A stretch of 64,000 nucleotides of DNA from Anisakis pegreffii (GCA_035041965.1 JAPYMA010003011.1:524215-588214); one strand, 5' to 3'; shown: positions 25,814 through 38,494, counted from the first letter of the stretch. Program-made: numbers and translations. Notes: generated from the sequence alone by a model not told the origin.

Positions 25814-26659
25814 GTTTGCAACGTTGCTTTTGTTTATCAATTAGTTTCAGTAGTGAATCTTTGACGATGCGCAATATTATCCATGCACCAAACAACAACA
25901 CACCTGCATACAATACATTACAGTTGTAAGTGTCGTTCGACAGTTACGCGAGCAATAAAACACGAAATGTTCTGTTTAATTACAGATAAAACTCAATAAC
26001 TGTCTCCAAATTGAAATAAAAATTCCAACAGAAAAGTGTTGAGAGGAAAACTGGGCAATTGTGGAACGATAACGAGTTTGTTTCAACGGAGAATATAATA
26101 TGAACAATTGCGAGTTAATAGCTGCGAGTATTAAAACCGATTGTCACGAATCAACCGCATATAACAACGATACAAAAGTGCTATTTGATGTGTTATTTGC
26201 ATTTTTTGGTTGTAAATTGAACCGGATTCCAGGAATTTATCACACGTGGTTCCTAGAAAAAGAACAAGATGATCATTCGAATTTGAATGCTTCATTTGCG
26301 TTGCTTGTCTTCACTGAATACCTCTCAGTTTTCACGAAGAATTACATATCAATTAGTCCACCATGCCAAGTTGCTTATGGTCTGTACTTCAGCTGAAATT
26401 TCCTCTTTAGTTAAATGAAATATTTTTTCATGGTTGGTGAGATGAGAAGTAGAGTTTGAGTCATTCATCCTGAATTAACAATTACTTTACCTACAATTTT
26501 ACCAGTCACCGGACGTGCACGGTAACAAGTCATATAATTAACAATAATAATAATATGCAAGGAGTGATATATGGAAAATTAGAGAAATCTGGATGAACAA
26601 TAAGAAGAGACAATATCATCATGATGTGATTATTTAGGGTGATTACCTCTTCTGCCACC

Positions 26660-26985
26660 GACTATTCACTCGAGCGTCGTCGCACTTCGCCATAGAAACG
26701 CGTCGAATGCAGGCAAGCAGTCAGCGAAGAGAATGCGCAGTGATAGGTCAGCGTGCGATTGCGCGCTTAAATCACAAGACTTTATAGCAATGGTATATTG
26801 GAAAAGGACTGTTTTTGAGGAATGGTGCATTGCAGAGAAGAACTTGGGCGATATCAAAGCTGAAAATGTTGGGCAGAAACGAGATTCATATTTGTTTAGT
26901 ACCCAGTTTCAAGTTAAATGAACAAGATTCGACCAATAAGATTATGCACAACATTTGTAGGGCTTGAAAAACCCTATCTATCACA
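26660..26985. repeat. Dispersed repeat, copy 1
   Basis: Shares with 59930-60340, in the same orientation, the phrase CGTCGTCGCACTTCGCCATA followed by AAACGCGTC, CAGTCAGCGAAGAG and CGCAG..AGGTCA. It continues with GATGGTATA/CAGAAAAGGACcgtttt-type text and, further on, AATGTTGGGCA, TAGTACC and ACA(a)TTTGTAG(a/g)GCTTGAAAA. The two copies have diverged and carry different internal indels. This is an interspersed element of at least 300 bp with no coding capacity and no terminal repeats that I can see. Confidence 0.6.
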
Positions 26986-27229
26986 TGAGCGTTCTTAATT
27001 GAGGAAAAGTAAGGCATTTTTGACGGGGTTAGGGGGTTTAAGCATGGAAAATTGCTGCTGAATGCAAACACGAACATTTCTTGGTACTATTAGATAGAAG
27101 AGGTTCTCTGCATTCTAAAGATGTCATTTTTTGCCGACTTGTCATATTCTCTTAATGAGATAAGTAAAACGGGTGTACAAGACTGAAGGAATTAATCGAG
27201 TGAAGTTTTCTTCGCCAAATATTACAAAT

Positions 27230-27790
27230 GAAATATTATTTCCCTGAATGTAAGCAGAATTGCTCGACAACTTATACACTGTACTGAATGTAGAGAATCT
27301 GGAAAATGCGATGGTGTGAAAGAATCACAGCGTTTCTGGGCAAATCTGATTGTGAGGACAGCGTTCGTTTGAAGATGGTAACCTTGATACTGCTGCAATA
27401 ATGTGCGGATTGAACAACAGAGATACAGCGTATTGAAATGAGCACTGCCGAGTAAGTGAGATACCTTCAGAAAATAAGATTTTTTTCTGGATCTATATCG
27501 TCCGACAATATACATACTTTTCTGAAACTTTAGAATCTGAGAAATCCAATGTTGTGAAGAAATCACCATGTTACTGAGCAAAGTTGAGAACACCGATAGT
27601 TCGAATATGGTGATTCTGATACTATTAAGCTAATGTACATATTGATAGATAGCGCTGATCAATAGAGATACAATGTATTGAAATGAGCGCTGCCGAGCAA
27701 ATGAGATACCTTCAGAAAATCAGTGATTACTCTGAAGGCAAGCAAAATCGCCCGACAATATATATACTGTAAGCGAGATACCTTCAGAAA
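27230..27790 (-). repeat. Satellite-family block in reverse orientation
   Basis: The reverse complement of this block aligns with the array at 29.4-30.7 kb. It carries TTTCTGAAGGTATCTCA, TTCAATACA..TGTATC.CTATTGATCAG, TTGCTCAGTAACATG and CAGAAAAGTATGTATATTGTCGG in the same order. About two and a half degenerate units can be seen, with the phrase GAGATACCTTCAGAAAAT near 27460, 27705 and 27778. It is older and more diverged than the array on the right, and the opposite orientation suggests an inversion. Confidence 0.65.
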
Positions 27791-27791
27791 A

Positions 27792-28064
27792 TCACTCTGA
27801 ACGTAAAAAAATTCGTGCATTATATCTGCCATGTTTATCGTATGTTTGGAATTCAATTTCTTCGAATATTTTTCGCATTTGGAAATCATTCGTTGAATAT
27901 CTACGATTCAGGTGATATTCTCGATCAAAAATAAAACATTTCATTTTATTGGTGAACATAATACTGTTGAACCTTTTAGCATATTCATTTTCTCGTTCGA
28001 GTGGCTTTTTTTCAAAGTTAACACTGAATTTGTTTGGCTGACGTTGTTTCAGGTGTGAGAACAT
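27792..28064 (-). pseudogene. Decayed coding fragment, weakly caspase-like
   Basis: A 90-codon frame with an ATG at 28064 and a stop at 27792-27794, right where satellite sequence begins. Composition is protein-like. The middle, KCFIFDREYHLNRR, followed by STND and QMRKIFEEIEFQTY, has the spacing of the caspase p20 start (hydrophobic strand, Arg, Gly-Thr/Ser-x-x-Asp, then Leu-x3-Phe-x2-Leu-Gly-Phe). Catalytic His and Cys regions are absent. The frame ends inside repeat DNA, so it is most likely a truncated remnant. The family call is tentative and made by eye. Confidence 0.3.
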
Positions 28065-28661
28065 TTTTTACTTCAATGAAAAATTGTTTCGTCATTAATT
28101 TGTAATCTGGTATCTCAGGTTGATCCCTTGCATGGCATTTCAAGAGAAATCTAGGAATGTGTCATTGATATACTGGTTTGTGAGATGGAATGTTTGTATT
28201 ACATTTTATTCCTAATGCTGTTTTTATGGAGTGGTGATGGATGTCTTGATATTGTGATGTTTTTATTGTACTTTATGATGAGCTTGTTTATTATTGAATG
28301 CAGTGTATTCTGATTCAAGTTGTTAAAGAAGATGATTGTTAGTCATTAAAAATTTGATTATTATTTGTGTTTTTCTGCCCTGAAGCACCACCATACAACA
28401 CACCCTAATCGGTATCACGTTTCGTCACATCGGCAACCACAGGCCATTTCGCAGACATGACGACGCTCGGTGTAGATTTTTTTGACAATTCCATTTGGAT
28501 TCGAGGAAAGCATGCTGTGCAAAACGAAGAAAATTTAAAGTAGTCGATGATAAAGGTCATGGAAGAATTAGAACATGATCAATGTCGGCGATTCTCAATC
28601 TGTATAGTAAAAAAGATTGGGGATGAAGTATGATGTATGTGGTGACAGCAGTTAAGATCGC

Positions 28662-28859
28662 TTAGATCAGACTGCGATTTTGATGAAAAGCTGTATCATT
28701 AAATGTCAGAATTCTGTACCATAAGAGCAAAGACATTTGAAAAACAGCAAGTGGTAGCCTACAAGTCGGGCAAAGAGGCATTTCACGGTGGTGACAAGAG
28801 CGAACATATAGGTGACATGACATGAATATGTTGGCAGCACTATCATCACATCTGATCAT
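28662..28859 (-). pseudogene. RING-like fragment, probably broken
   Basis: A short frame contains CDDSAANIFMSC, HLYV.SC and MPLCPTCR. The order Cys...Cys-x-His-Leu...Cys...Cys-Pro-x-Cys-Arg and its spacing resemble the RING fingers of IAP-type and related E3 ligases. The first CxxC and one other Cys are missing, there is no proper start, and the sequence past CPTCR loses similarity. It is best read as a relic of a RING gene. Confidence is limited because only about 40 residues can be compared. Confidence 0.3.
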
Positions 28860-29099
28860 AAGATAAAATCATTAAGTCGGCAATCATGACAATATTGATT
28901 ATGATATCGGCAATACATTCCTTCCAAAAATTACAAGCACTAATCAATAAGTTAACATTTCAAAATATTATAAGATTAAGATTCTGAAGATATATAAGAT
29001 TAAGATATATAAGATCAAAATATTATAAAATTAAGATTAAGATTCATTACTAAGATTGAATTCTGAAATAGCTGAACATGATACATGCGATCAAAATGT

Positions 29100-30725
29100 A
29101 AGAAGAGCTACCATTATCAGTCTCATCATCTTCAACCAAACCGTACTGCCACGTTTACAAAGAAACATGTCGGCTTCTCCTCACTGCTGGATTCTTCAGA
29201 TTCTCCGGCTTCAGATAAGTGTTATTCTTGTCAGACGATTTTGCTTACCTGTGGTGATATACTAATTTCTTAAAGGTGTCTCACCTAGCGCTGGTTCGGT
29301 TAGATTGCATCACAACAGATCGATCTGAGCGTTATTATACTACCATGAGGATTACCATCTTCAAGCTACCGGTACCTTCAGCTGTGTCGAGTAACAATTG
29401 AATTTCTTTGCATCATTCCATTGCACAGAATCTCTACTTTTAGAAAAACCTATATATTGCCGAGAGATTTTGCTTTCTTGGGGAGATATAGCTATTTTTC
29501 TAAAGCCATCTCAATCTGCGCAGAGGCACCTATTCAAATACACTGTATCACTACTGATCAGCTGTATACATTGTCATAGCACTATAGGCGTTACGATATT
29601 CAAAGTACCGGTACCCTCAGATTTCCCGGTAACATATGAATTTCTCTGCAGTATTTCATTGCTCAGAATCTCCACTTTTAGAAAAATATATATTTTGCCG
29701 AGAGATTTTGCTTTCCTGAGCAGAATAGCCATTTTCTCAATGATATACGGTTTGCCATCTTCGAGCCTACCGTATCCTCAAATTTGCCCATTAACATATA
29801 AATATTTGTGCACCAATCGGTCCAGGGGAATCTTTAAATTCAGAAAAACATATATCTTGCTAAGGAGTTTTGCTTTCTTGAGGAGATATAGCTATTTTTC
29901 TAAAGCCATCTCAATCTGCGCAGAGGCACCTATTCAAATACACTGTATCACTACTGATCAGCTGTATACATTGTCATAGCACTATAGGCGTTACGATATT
30001 CAAAGTACCGGTACCCTCAGATTTCCCGGTAACATATGAATTTCTCTGCAGTATTTCATTGCTCAGAATCTCCACTTTTAGAAAAATATATATTTTGCCG
30101 AGAGATTTTGCTTTCCTGAGCAGAATAGCCATTTTCTCAATGATATACGGTTTGCCATCTTCGAGCCTACCGTATCCTCAAATTTGCCCATTAACATATA
30201 AATATTTGTGCACCAATCGGTCCAGGGGAATCTTTAAATTCAGAAAAACATATATCTTGCTGAGGGGTTTTGCTTTCTTGAGGAGATATGGCTATTTTTC
30301 TAAAGCCATCTCAATCAGCGCAGAGGCACTTGTTCAAATACACTGTATCACTACTGATCAGTTGTATACATTGTCAAAGCACTATAGGCGTTACGATATT
30401 CAAGGTACCGATACCCTCAGGTTTTCCCGGTAACATATGAATTTCTCTGCAGCATTTCATTGCACAGATTCTCTACTTTTAGAAAAACGTATATTTTGAC
30501 GAGGGATTTTGCTTTCTTGAGGAGATATAGCTATTTTTCTAAAGCCATCTCAATCAGCGCAGAGGCACTTATTCAAACACACTGTATCACTATTGATCAG
30601 CTGTATACATTGTCATAGCCCTATAGGCGTTACGATATTCAAGGTACCGGTACCTTCAGGTTTGCCCGGTAACATATAAATTTCTTTGCAGCAATCCATT
30701 GCTCAGAATCTCTACTTTTAGAAAA
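29100..30725 (+). repeat. Satellite array with a 400-bp unit
   Basis: The phrase GCTATTTTTCTAAAGCCATC recurs at 29491, 29891 and 30291, giving two units of exactly 400 bp, and again near 30530 (about 240 bp, a shortened unit). Units 1 and 2 look identical over about 360 bp, so the duplication is recent. Each unit itself consists of two related halves of about 200 bp, each with a (g)CCGTA.CCTCA, AACATAT.AAT, AGAAAAA.ATATAT.TTGC and TTTTGCTTTC series. The array is thus a dimer-type higher-order repeat. Degenerate monomers extend left to about 29100. Frames of 193 and 124 codons run through it, but their translation repeats with the DNA and I do not call them genes. Confidence 0.85.
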
Positions 30726-31794
30726 TGGACATTAGCTGCCAGTGCAGCTAAGTTCTTCATTAGTGCTAATAAGGTACTTGATAACTTTTAGAAATCCATT
30801 CAAATGGAATGTGGAGCATTGTGGATTCTTCAGCTTGTTAACGGGGAGATATTTAAAATCCATCAATTTTTTGAATTATCGCCTCTCTTTTTAACAGTTG
30901 ACCGCTTTCGAGAGTTTGTATTTCAAGCTAGGGATCAACTGAATGACTGCGGTTTGGGCTACGCATAGAAGTTAGAATTTTCTCGTGACCACTAGCACAA
31001 GATCTTCTCAGGCTTGAAATGAGCTGTTGTTTATGTCTTCAATAAGATATTTTCGAGGTAGCATTTTTTGATTAATATTGGCAATTTTCTCATAGTTTAT
31101 AATTGGAGCACACAGATGATAAGTTGAGGAATAGAAAGGCAAGTCCTTGGATTGCTCTCTTTCCTTGTGTTGATGGAGACAAGGTTTGAGTCATGCTTTA
31201 GTTATCAATAGGTTGAATTGACTTCAAACTTATTTTGAGTTTACGAAAGACAATTCTTCAAATGTCATTTAGCACAAAATAGGAATGGGAAAGCTGTACA
31301 ACGAATAGAGCATTTAGAGTATGACGTTTAATACATGCGAGAGTAAATCCCACTATGAGATCAATAAGCTTGAATGAGCGTCAATGTTTGAAAATTGGAG
31401 ATATGCACAGAAAAAGCTGTCATCTCTGACTTCCGCTCAATTTTTTCTTTTGTGTAGAATATGTAACTTCGAGAAAACCTTCTGCATTTCTCCTCTGACG
31501 CCATGGGTAAGGTTTCTTATCAAAATCTTGGACAGTATTTGGGCAGCGCTTCTAAATTTACATACTCATCTTTTTTTCAATCAAACAAAAACTGAGTGAG
31601 GTAATTCGTGAACATAACTACACAAGAACGATGGAAACTGAAATGGTGAATTGCTGAAGCTGAACGTCATTGCATCCTCTTCTTCAGAAGGAGGCTGTGA
31701 AACCTCAGGTCACTCCACCCAGCAGCCAGTAGAAACACTATCAATAACACTTAACTGTTTAATTAAGTTCAGGTTTGCATGATAATAGGATTGT

Positions 31795-31960
31795 TTCTTC
31801 CCATCATCAGGTTCTCTGGTTTCAGAAAAGTATAGATGTTGTCCACTGCTTTTGTTTACTTCAATTAGTATCAACGATTTTCTGAGGCCATCTTACGTAG
31901 CTGAGTGGCTCATTCTAATTCATTGTACCGTGTAGATCAATGTACACAAGAGGTAGTAAT
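31795..31960 (+). repeat. Isolated degenerate satellite monomer
   Basis: Contains CAGAAAAGTATAGATGTTG, CTGCTTTTGTTTACTTC, TTTTCTGAGGCCATCTTA and TTCATTGTACCGTGTAGATCA in the same order as the monomers at 29.4-30.7 kb, about 1 kb beyond the array. Old copy. Confidence 0.5.
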
Positions 31961-32625
31961 ATCAAGATCTCCACATTCAGTTTATGAATGCTATCCAGCA
32001 CGGATTCGTTTCGGTTGGTACTAGTGTGCATTTGACTTCTACCACATAATAGGTCAATACTCTTCAGTTTGGTTTCATTTCAGTTAGCATAAATTTACAA
32101 TTGACCTATTCTTCACCTCAGGTGAACTGGTTTTATTCGTAATATGAATTCAAAATCTACAATCCAGTTGTTGTTTAGTGTTTACCATTGGTTTATTTCT
32201 CGTTGCATGGACCACAGTTAGCTGCAACCATGCTTATTTAATTAAACTGAATTAAGTTGAAATACTTCTCCTTGTTCGAGAAAGCAGTTGTTAATATGCG
32301 GAGATAGCTGTGGCACAATGCCTTCATTAATGCGATGGCTGATCTATGTGTGTTATTGAGTACAACCCTTTCTTCTTTCGGGTCTACGATATTTGACCAA
32401 GCGTTTTTTCTGCCCAGCGTTTTTTTTTTCAATTATAAAACGTCGAAATTGTTTAGTGAATAGATAACGATTAATGTTTAGTGCTGATACTGATTAAATG
32501 TGTGCAAGTGTATTCAGCGTTGAACAAATACACGAAGTGTAGTTGTCTTGTGCGTGACTGTTGTATTATTCATATATCATTGCATTACATTTATCTATCA
32601 CAGACACGTATCAGGATAAACCCAA

Positions 32626-35600
32626 ATGGAGTGTGACGCTCAAATAGATCGAAGTGTCGTGGATACGATTGGTGAGGAAGAGTCATGCGAAAAGCATGAA
32701 GAGAATGGCACAACTGACCCATCAACTTCGACCGAAATTAACAGAGAGAAAATGCAGGATTTAAAAGAAGATCGTTCGAACGTGTCACTTGCAGATGCAC
32801 TCCTGTTTGGATGTAGTGAACGTAGTGAACCACTGAATCTCGATCAGGATATCAATTTTCTTGATGACAGTGATGATGATGAGAATAAGAAACAAGCTGA
32901 CACTGATGACAGCTGTGTAAATGATTGGAAGTTGGTGAAGGATGACAAGAAAAAGACTGATGAACTAATTGGTACAACAAATGATATTGGTGATAAGGAT
33001 AAAGGCTTGTATCAGCAGAGTGATTTCAAGGGTTTATTGGATAATGAGATGAATTGGGATGAGAACGAGAAGTTAGGGGTGAGCAGTATTGTAAATGAGA
33101 TAGATTTACTGAATGACGGAATCGGTCAGAATGAAGTTAATTTGAATGAGATCGATAAAGCGAATGTTGTGATGGATGACTATCATTTGGATAATGATGA
33201 TATGATGGATATGCTAATGAATAAAGATATTGATGCAAATGAAGGGGATGATGGATTGACACGTGAAGACATCGATGGTATTAATGATGATTCGAGGTGT
33301 GTTTCTGATAAAGAACAGTCAAGTAGTAGAATGCAGATAAATGAGGAGGAAATTTTGGGGTCGTCGAATGATGCTGAGGAGATTCGAATGGATAAAAGTA
33401 ACAGAAATAATGCTTGGATGAATTGTGGTCAGGAGGATTCAAATGGCGATGTTGTAATTGTGGATGAGGATGAAGATTCGATTATTGGGAGTGAGGATAT
33501 TATCGTTGAGAGGCTGATGAAAAGGATTGTGAAGACAATCGATGTTGCATTTTTATTATACGATTCTGCTGATCATTACATTGATGGTGAGAAGTTGATC
33601 TCGATTTATAAAGATACTCAAATGGACGGTGATAGTGAACGTAGGAGTGCTTCGCAAGTTCAAGAGTATAACGAAAATTCGATACAATTGTTGGATTGTA
33701 ATGAAAATTCACGAAGTGATTCGATTATTGTGCGAAGGTTGCTTGAGTCTGATGAAGACAGTCCTGATGACAGTAGCAATTCAAACCAGGTTATAGTGCA
33801 TCTTACTTTGTTGAGTTTCACGTTTAATGAAGTTTATGAATTGAAGTGGAAATTGGGATTTTTGATTCTGAATTAAAGATGCACATGAACGTGAAAGAAC
33901 TCGAGAAGTTCACGGAATGTTCGAAATATCGGAAGATAGCCAGTCAAAAATCGAAGTACATAAATGTGTCATTGAACATGAATCTTAAAATTTCAATATT
34001 AGTAACCAGTTTGGTTTATTGAGTACCGAGTTATAGGTTGTTAAAAGTTTCAGGTTCATGTGACATACTCGCCGCACAAGTTTGACACTGTTACAAGTGA
34101 GTAATTTGATGCTTGAATAATGATTCGTTTACCAACCACGGTGTAACTAAAGATTCTGTTGTTCTAAATTTCAAGATTTGATTTCTACAAATTTCCGTTT
34201 TAAAAGATGTGATACGTTGCTTTATTTGTTTCGACAAAATTCTTTTTGTTCTACGCTACGTTTCCCAAATTTTTTTCAGTTTTTGAAGAATTTGTAATTA
34301 TTGCATGTAGATGCCAATTGTAAGTAAACTTCATCGATATTGACTTGATAATTGATTGAAAAGAGTGGCAATGTTTGAGATGCGACTGCAAATCACTGTA
34401 ACGCGTTTCGATTGCCAACGAATCTGGAAATTCGTGAGGGAGACGATTATCAATGTATTGTGGGGGAAGATTTCGACGAGAGGGAGATGGAAGAGGAAAA
34501 TGATAATGAAACTCGAGAGTATTGTTTATGGTTACCAACAGAGCAGTTGTCTGATGAGGATATCACTGATTACTTGTCAGTCGCGCTCGGTGTTTATAAT
34601 ATCGAACAGGACAGGGTTCGTTCAGACGTTTGACGGAATCATTCTTAGCTAGGATCCATGATGAATAGTCACTGTGAAATATAAGTTTTATTGAAAGTGA
34701 TAGGGAATCGTTTGCACTAGAATGATTTGTCTCAGATACTTTATTATAGGCGTTATACATTCTGCATGAATGTGGATATAATCTGGAAGAGGCATATGAG
34801 CAACTAACGAAGAGGAGAATTATAAGAAAGGAATGGAACGACGATGATATTAACGCGTTTTTGAGAGCTCTCAAACTGTACGGAAAACGATTCTCAAAAA
34901 TTAAGAAATTGGTTTGTTAGTTCCATTTACTTTGCATATTTATTTTGCGTTAATTTATTCGCTTGATTGCGGAATCATCGTTCTTTGTATTCGTTAAGCA
35001 ACTGAACCAATCCGAAACTTGATTGAAATCTGCTGTTGGCCAAATTTCGTTGAAGCGATCGTGGTTTTATAAATTTGTTCAGTTCGATCTTGCATATCAC
35101 CACATATTATTTTTCACATTGCATTTGCTACCTATTTTATTTTTTTGTTAATTGTCACCTTTTTTCTCGTTAGAAAATGTGTTGAATTGTTTGAGGGGGT
35201 TGGTGACGTTGATAATCGAACTTAAGTTAAGCTGAAAGTCAAGGAGCTTGGTTGATAAACTCTATTTTATCGCAGCGTATTTTTAGATGCCAAATAAGTC
35301 AGTGTCGGAAATCGTTAACTTTTACTACGATATGAAAAAGAAGCTTCGTTTGAGGAGTATTCTCGATCAGCGTGCGGAAGAGGGTTACGATAATTATTCA
35401 AGGTTCCTTTTCAGTTCGGTTGAACTTCGTTGACCATTTTTGATTTGGACTATTATTTTTCAGTGCTCTTCACATTGATTGCATATTACTGACGTTGTAT
35501 ATTTCATTGCGTTCATCGAAATCTCAGAAATCATTACGAGCATGTACATACCTCTATGGTGTCGCTCAGTGTCGCATCCTTGGTTCCTTTGCATCATCCT

Positions 35601-37646
35601 TTTGACACAATCACTAATATTAATTAGCTTCAAAAAACTATACATCCTCTTGACTACTATCATTGTGGTAATTGTAATGAACAAATGATTATGCTTAGTG
35701 ATGGGACAGAATCGGATGGAAATGCTGATGAAAATATAACTGAAGGGCCTTGTGGCAGTTGCGGTAAATTGCACACAGGTTTAAGAAAATGCGCAGATAT
35801 GAATTTATGCCCTGATTGTTATGATAATGGCAGGTAAATTATGAATTTATTCTTTCCTACATATTTTTTCATTATTACATCTATCCAGCTTGTAGTGTTT
35901 ACACCGAAGATTTTTCGATTTTTTTTTGAAGAAAGTATCACAGTGGTCGAAGGTTTACAACATGCTGTGCTTTGGATCGAAGAAGGAACAAACAGTTAAA
36001 GTGCCCGCTTAGTGAGTTTTTTATGATCAGAATTCTTTTCATATGGTGTCAGAATATATGGATAGTGATTTTTTGGGAGTTGCGAGGAAAATTGCAACTG
36101 TGTAGGACGAAGCTGAACGATTGATGAGGGTGGATTTAAATGTGGGCATAAACTGAGAGATTGCGAATGTAAAGTTGACGGTTTTTCTTTCAGAAATGGT
36201 CGATTTGGTTGGGTCGTTTGGTGATTTTTATCAGGAATATTACGTGAATGCAATAAAAGAGTTTAGAGGTGATATGAAGGATACGAAAAATCTTAAAGAA
36301 AGTCGTGATATTAGCGGTAGTGGTGATGATCATGGCACCAATAATGAAGATAATGGGAATAAAAGTAACGGTAATGATAATACTCATGAAAATAACAGTG
36401 ACAGTAAAGATGATGAAGATGATGACGTGCTGATTATCGAAGACAATTCAGCAGAGAGAAGAGCGGCTTTTATCAGAAAGTGCGAAAAAATGATGAAGTT
36501 AGTCAAATTTGATTGGCCATAAAATTCGACTTTATTCTTGTCGCGTCTGTTGAGTAATATCACAAAGGGGAACTTATGGACTGCAGCAAAATTTATTGGT
36601 ATTTACATGGAGTTGTTTGGTGTTCGTTTTCGAAACGTACGAATGATGAGTGAGTGTTTTAGGGATATGCAGGTGCTATATCTTCGTGAGCGTTCGCTGT
36701 GTGTGCGTATGGAGCATGAAGATTCATTGGAATCGAATCATTTCTTGTCAGATGGTTTGTTTGTTCTTTATTTATTATTGGTATTGACATCATTCCACTT
36801 TGAACTGCATGGGGCAAAGAGATTGGCTCTATTTCACAGTGAACACTTTCCGTCAGGTATCGAAAAGTATCGTAAAATGGTGGATGAATGGACTGCTAGC
36901 AAAGTTGAAGAGAACTGTACATCAGCAAACCTGGAATGGACTGAAAAGGAAACATTCCGAGCACTTTTCGGTATGTTGTATTATTGTTAAAGCAGTTGGA
37001 TTGATTATTGAGGTGTGATTTATTGTTGTTGAGTTTTTGCAATTTCGTTCCGATGGTGACAATTATTGCCTTATTGGAAGATATCGGAGCAGTTCAAGCA
37101 GTTAATTTCATTTATCTTTCTTATTGAGCATTCGGGATCATTTCGTTTTAAAATGTGTAATTGATTTTACATTTTGAAGGATTTCGTCGTTTTGGTAAAG
37201 ATTTCGAAGCGATTGCATCTTTACTGGAATCGAAGAGTGTCGATATGATAGAAGAATTCTACGAAAAGCATAAGGCTAAAGCTGATCAGGTTTTTTAATC
37301 GTTTCGTTTGCTCACATTCTTTCATTTATGCATTTTTAATGTTGAAACCATATTGACTTTAAATGAAGCATATTGACTTCGAAATCTTATGCATTGCTGA
37401 TGTTAAAAACATATTGATATACTTGCATTTGCATGAAATTGTTAATGTGAAATGCTGGAATTGAATGTAGAGAAAATGGTGTGTTATTTTGGATGGATGT
37501 TGAGTAATAAATAATCAGCTAATAATGTGCTCATTCAGATGATCGAAAAATTTGACGATGAGGTGCAGAAGAATCTCAATGAGATCGATTTTGAACAAAT
37601 TTTCGACGTTCCTCAGCCAGACGCTGAACTTATTGAATTGGAATGA
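32626..37646 (+). CDS. CoREST-like co-repressor, ELM2 and two SANT domains
   Basis: Exon 1 (32626-33789) encodes 388 acidic, low-complexity residues. Further exons: about 34374 or 34439-34615 (ELM2; start unresolved), 34750-34911 and 35287-35402 (end of ELM2 plus SANT1, with EWNDDDINAFLRALKLYGKR and MPNKSVSEIVNFYYDMKKK), one ending at 35833 (start about 35628), 35932-36011, 36194-36497, 36555-36970, 37180-37289, 37539-37646. SANT2 is in the last two (FRRFGKDFEAIASLLE, then FYEKH). The order ELM2-SANT1-linker-SANT2 and the MPNKSVSEIVNFYY motif fit RCOR/CoREST (Caenorhabditis spr-1 or rcor-1) better than MIER or MTA. CoREST bridges LSD1 and HDAC1/2 on chromatin. Unusual: a Cys-rich insert between the SANTs (HCGNCN ... 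GPCGSCGKLH ... CADMNLCPDCYDNGR ... CC ... KCPL). A hydrophobic stretch at about 36753-36815 may be an unremoved 63-bp intron. A TATCACAG acceptor just before the ATG may take a spliced leader. The phase between 35402 and the next exon does not fit. Confidence 0.8.
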
Positions 37647-38494
37647 AAGCGATTATATCGATCACTACCGATTACTTTGCCGTGAAAGCAGAATGAACGT
37701 ATTCTGAATGATTGACTATTTTAACTGCGATTCCAGCATTAAATCTAAATTGAAGGAGAGAACGATGAACTGATTGATGCTTTCAGATGTTTGTGTCTTG
37801 TACTGTTATTTGCAGTCGATCCATAAGAGCATCGGTGAATCGCTTAATTACGCCAGTTTTTTTAACTTGTAATTTTATTATGATCTCCTGTTATGTCAAT
37901 CTCTATCTAAGTGCAATTTGTGTGAACTTCACGTTATTTCATGCGCACTACCGCTCTTTGCAAAACGTTTCAATTGTATATTTTTGACCGCCTGAGATTA
38001 TGTTTCCGTGTACGGTTTTGAGTTGCGTGTGTTTGGTTTAGTTCGTGTTATTGTCGTCATGTCATTATTGTCATTATCTTTTATGTTATTTGTTGAGATT
38101 GACAGTGACTTTGTTTGTTTTTTAAAATGGCACATGTTGCTAAATTTTATGGTTATAGTTATAAATTGGTTTATGGCTATAAATTTTCGATAATATATAA
38201 TTCAGCAATAATCATGAATCCAGAAGAAACTCATTCGAATTTTGTTCTCACGTGAAACAATTTGAAACATTCTCTTCCGCACTTGCATTAGCTAATAATG
38301 AGTTTTTATAAAACAAATGATTAGCGAAAATGAAATATGCAGATCTGGTTCATTCATCGTGACCGCATTATTTGCGTTTATAGTTTTAGTGGCTTATGGC
38401 GGAAGAAAATTGCTGTGAACACTCGCGGAAAACAATGATTTTTATTATTTTTTTAAAGAATAAAGAATGAACGTTACATTGTTATGATGCTAAA
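37647..38494. other. Downstream spacer of CoREST-like gene
   Basis: AT-rich 3' flank. AATAAA-like signals occur (for example near 38458-38465). Open frames at 37787-37987 and 38008-38193 are hydrophobic with no family match and I treat them as chance. Confidence 0.5.

Noticed and set aside
26100..26396. 98-codon plus-strand frame divergent from DDX60
   Set aside because: It starts with ATG and has plausible composition, but no family, no junctions and no leader acceptor support it.
29398..30433. Plus-strand frames of 193 and 124 codons
   Set aside because: Their translation repeats exactly with the 400-bp satellite unit, so this is repeat DNA without stops in one frame, not a gene.
27230..30725. 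Regular repeats that might suggest a CRISPR array
   Set aside because: Units are 200-400 bp with no short constant repeat and unique spacers, and the genome is eukaryotic.
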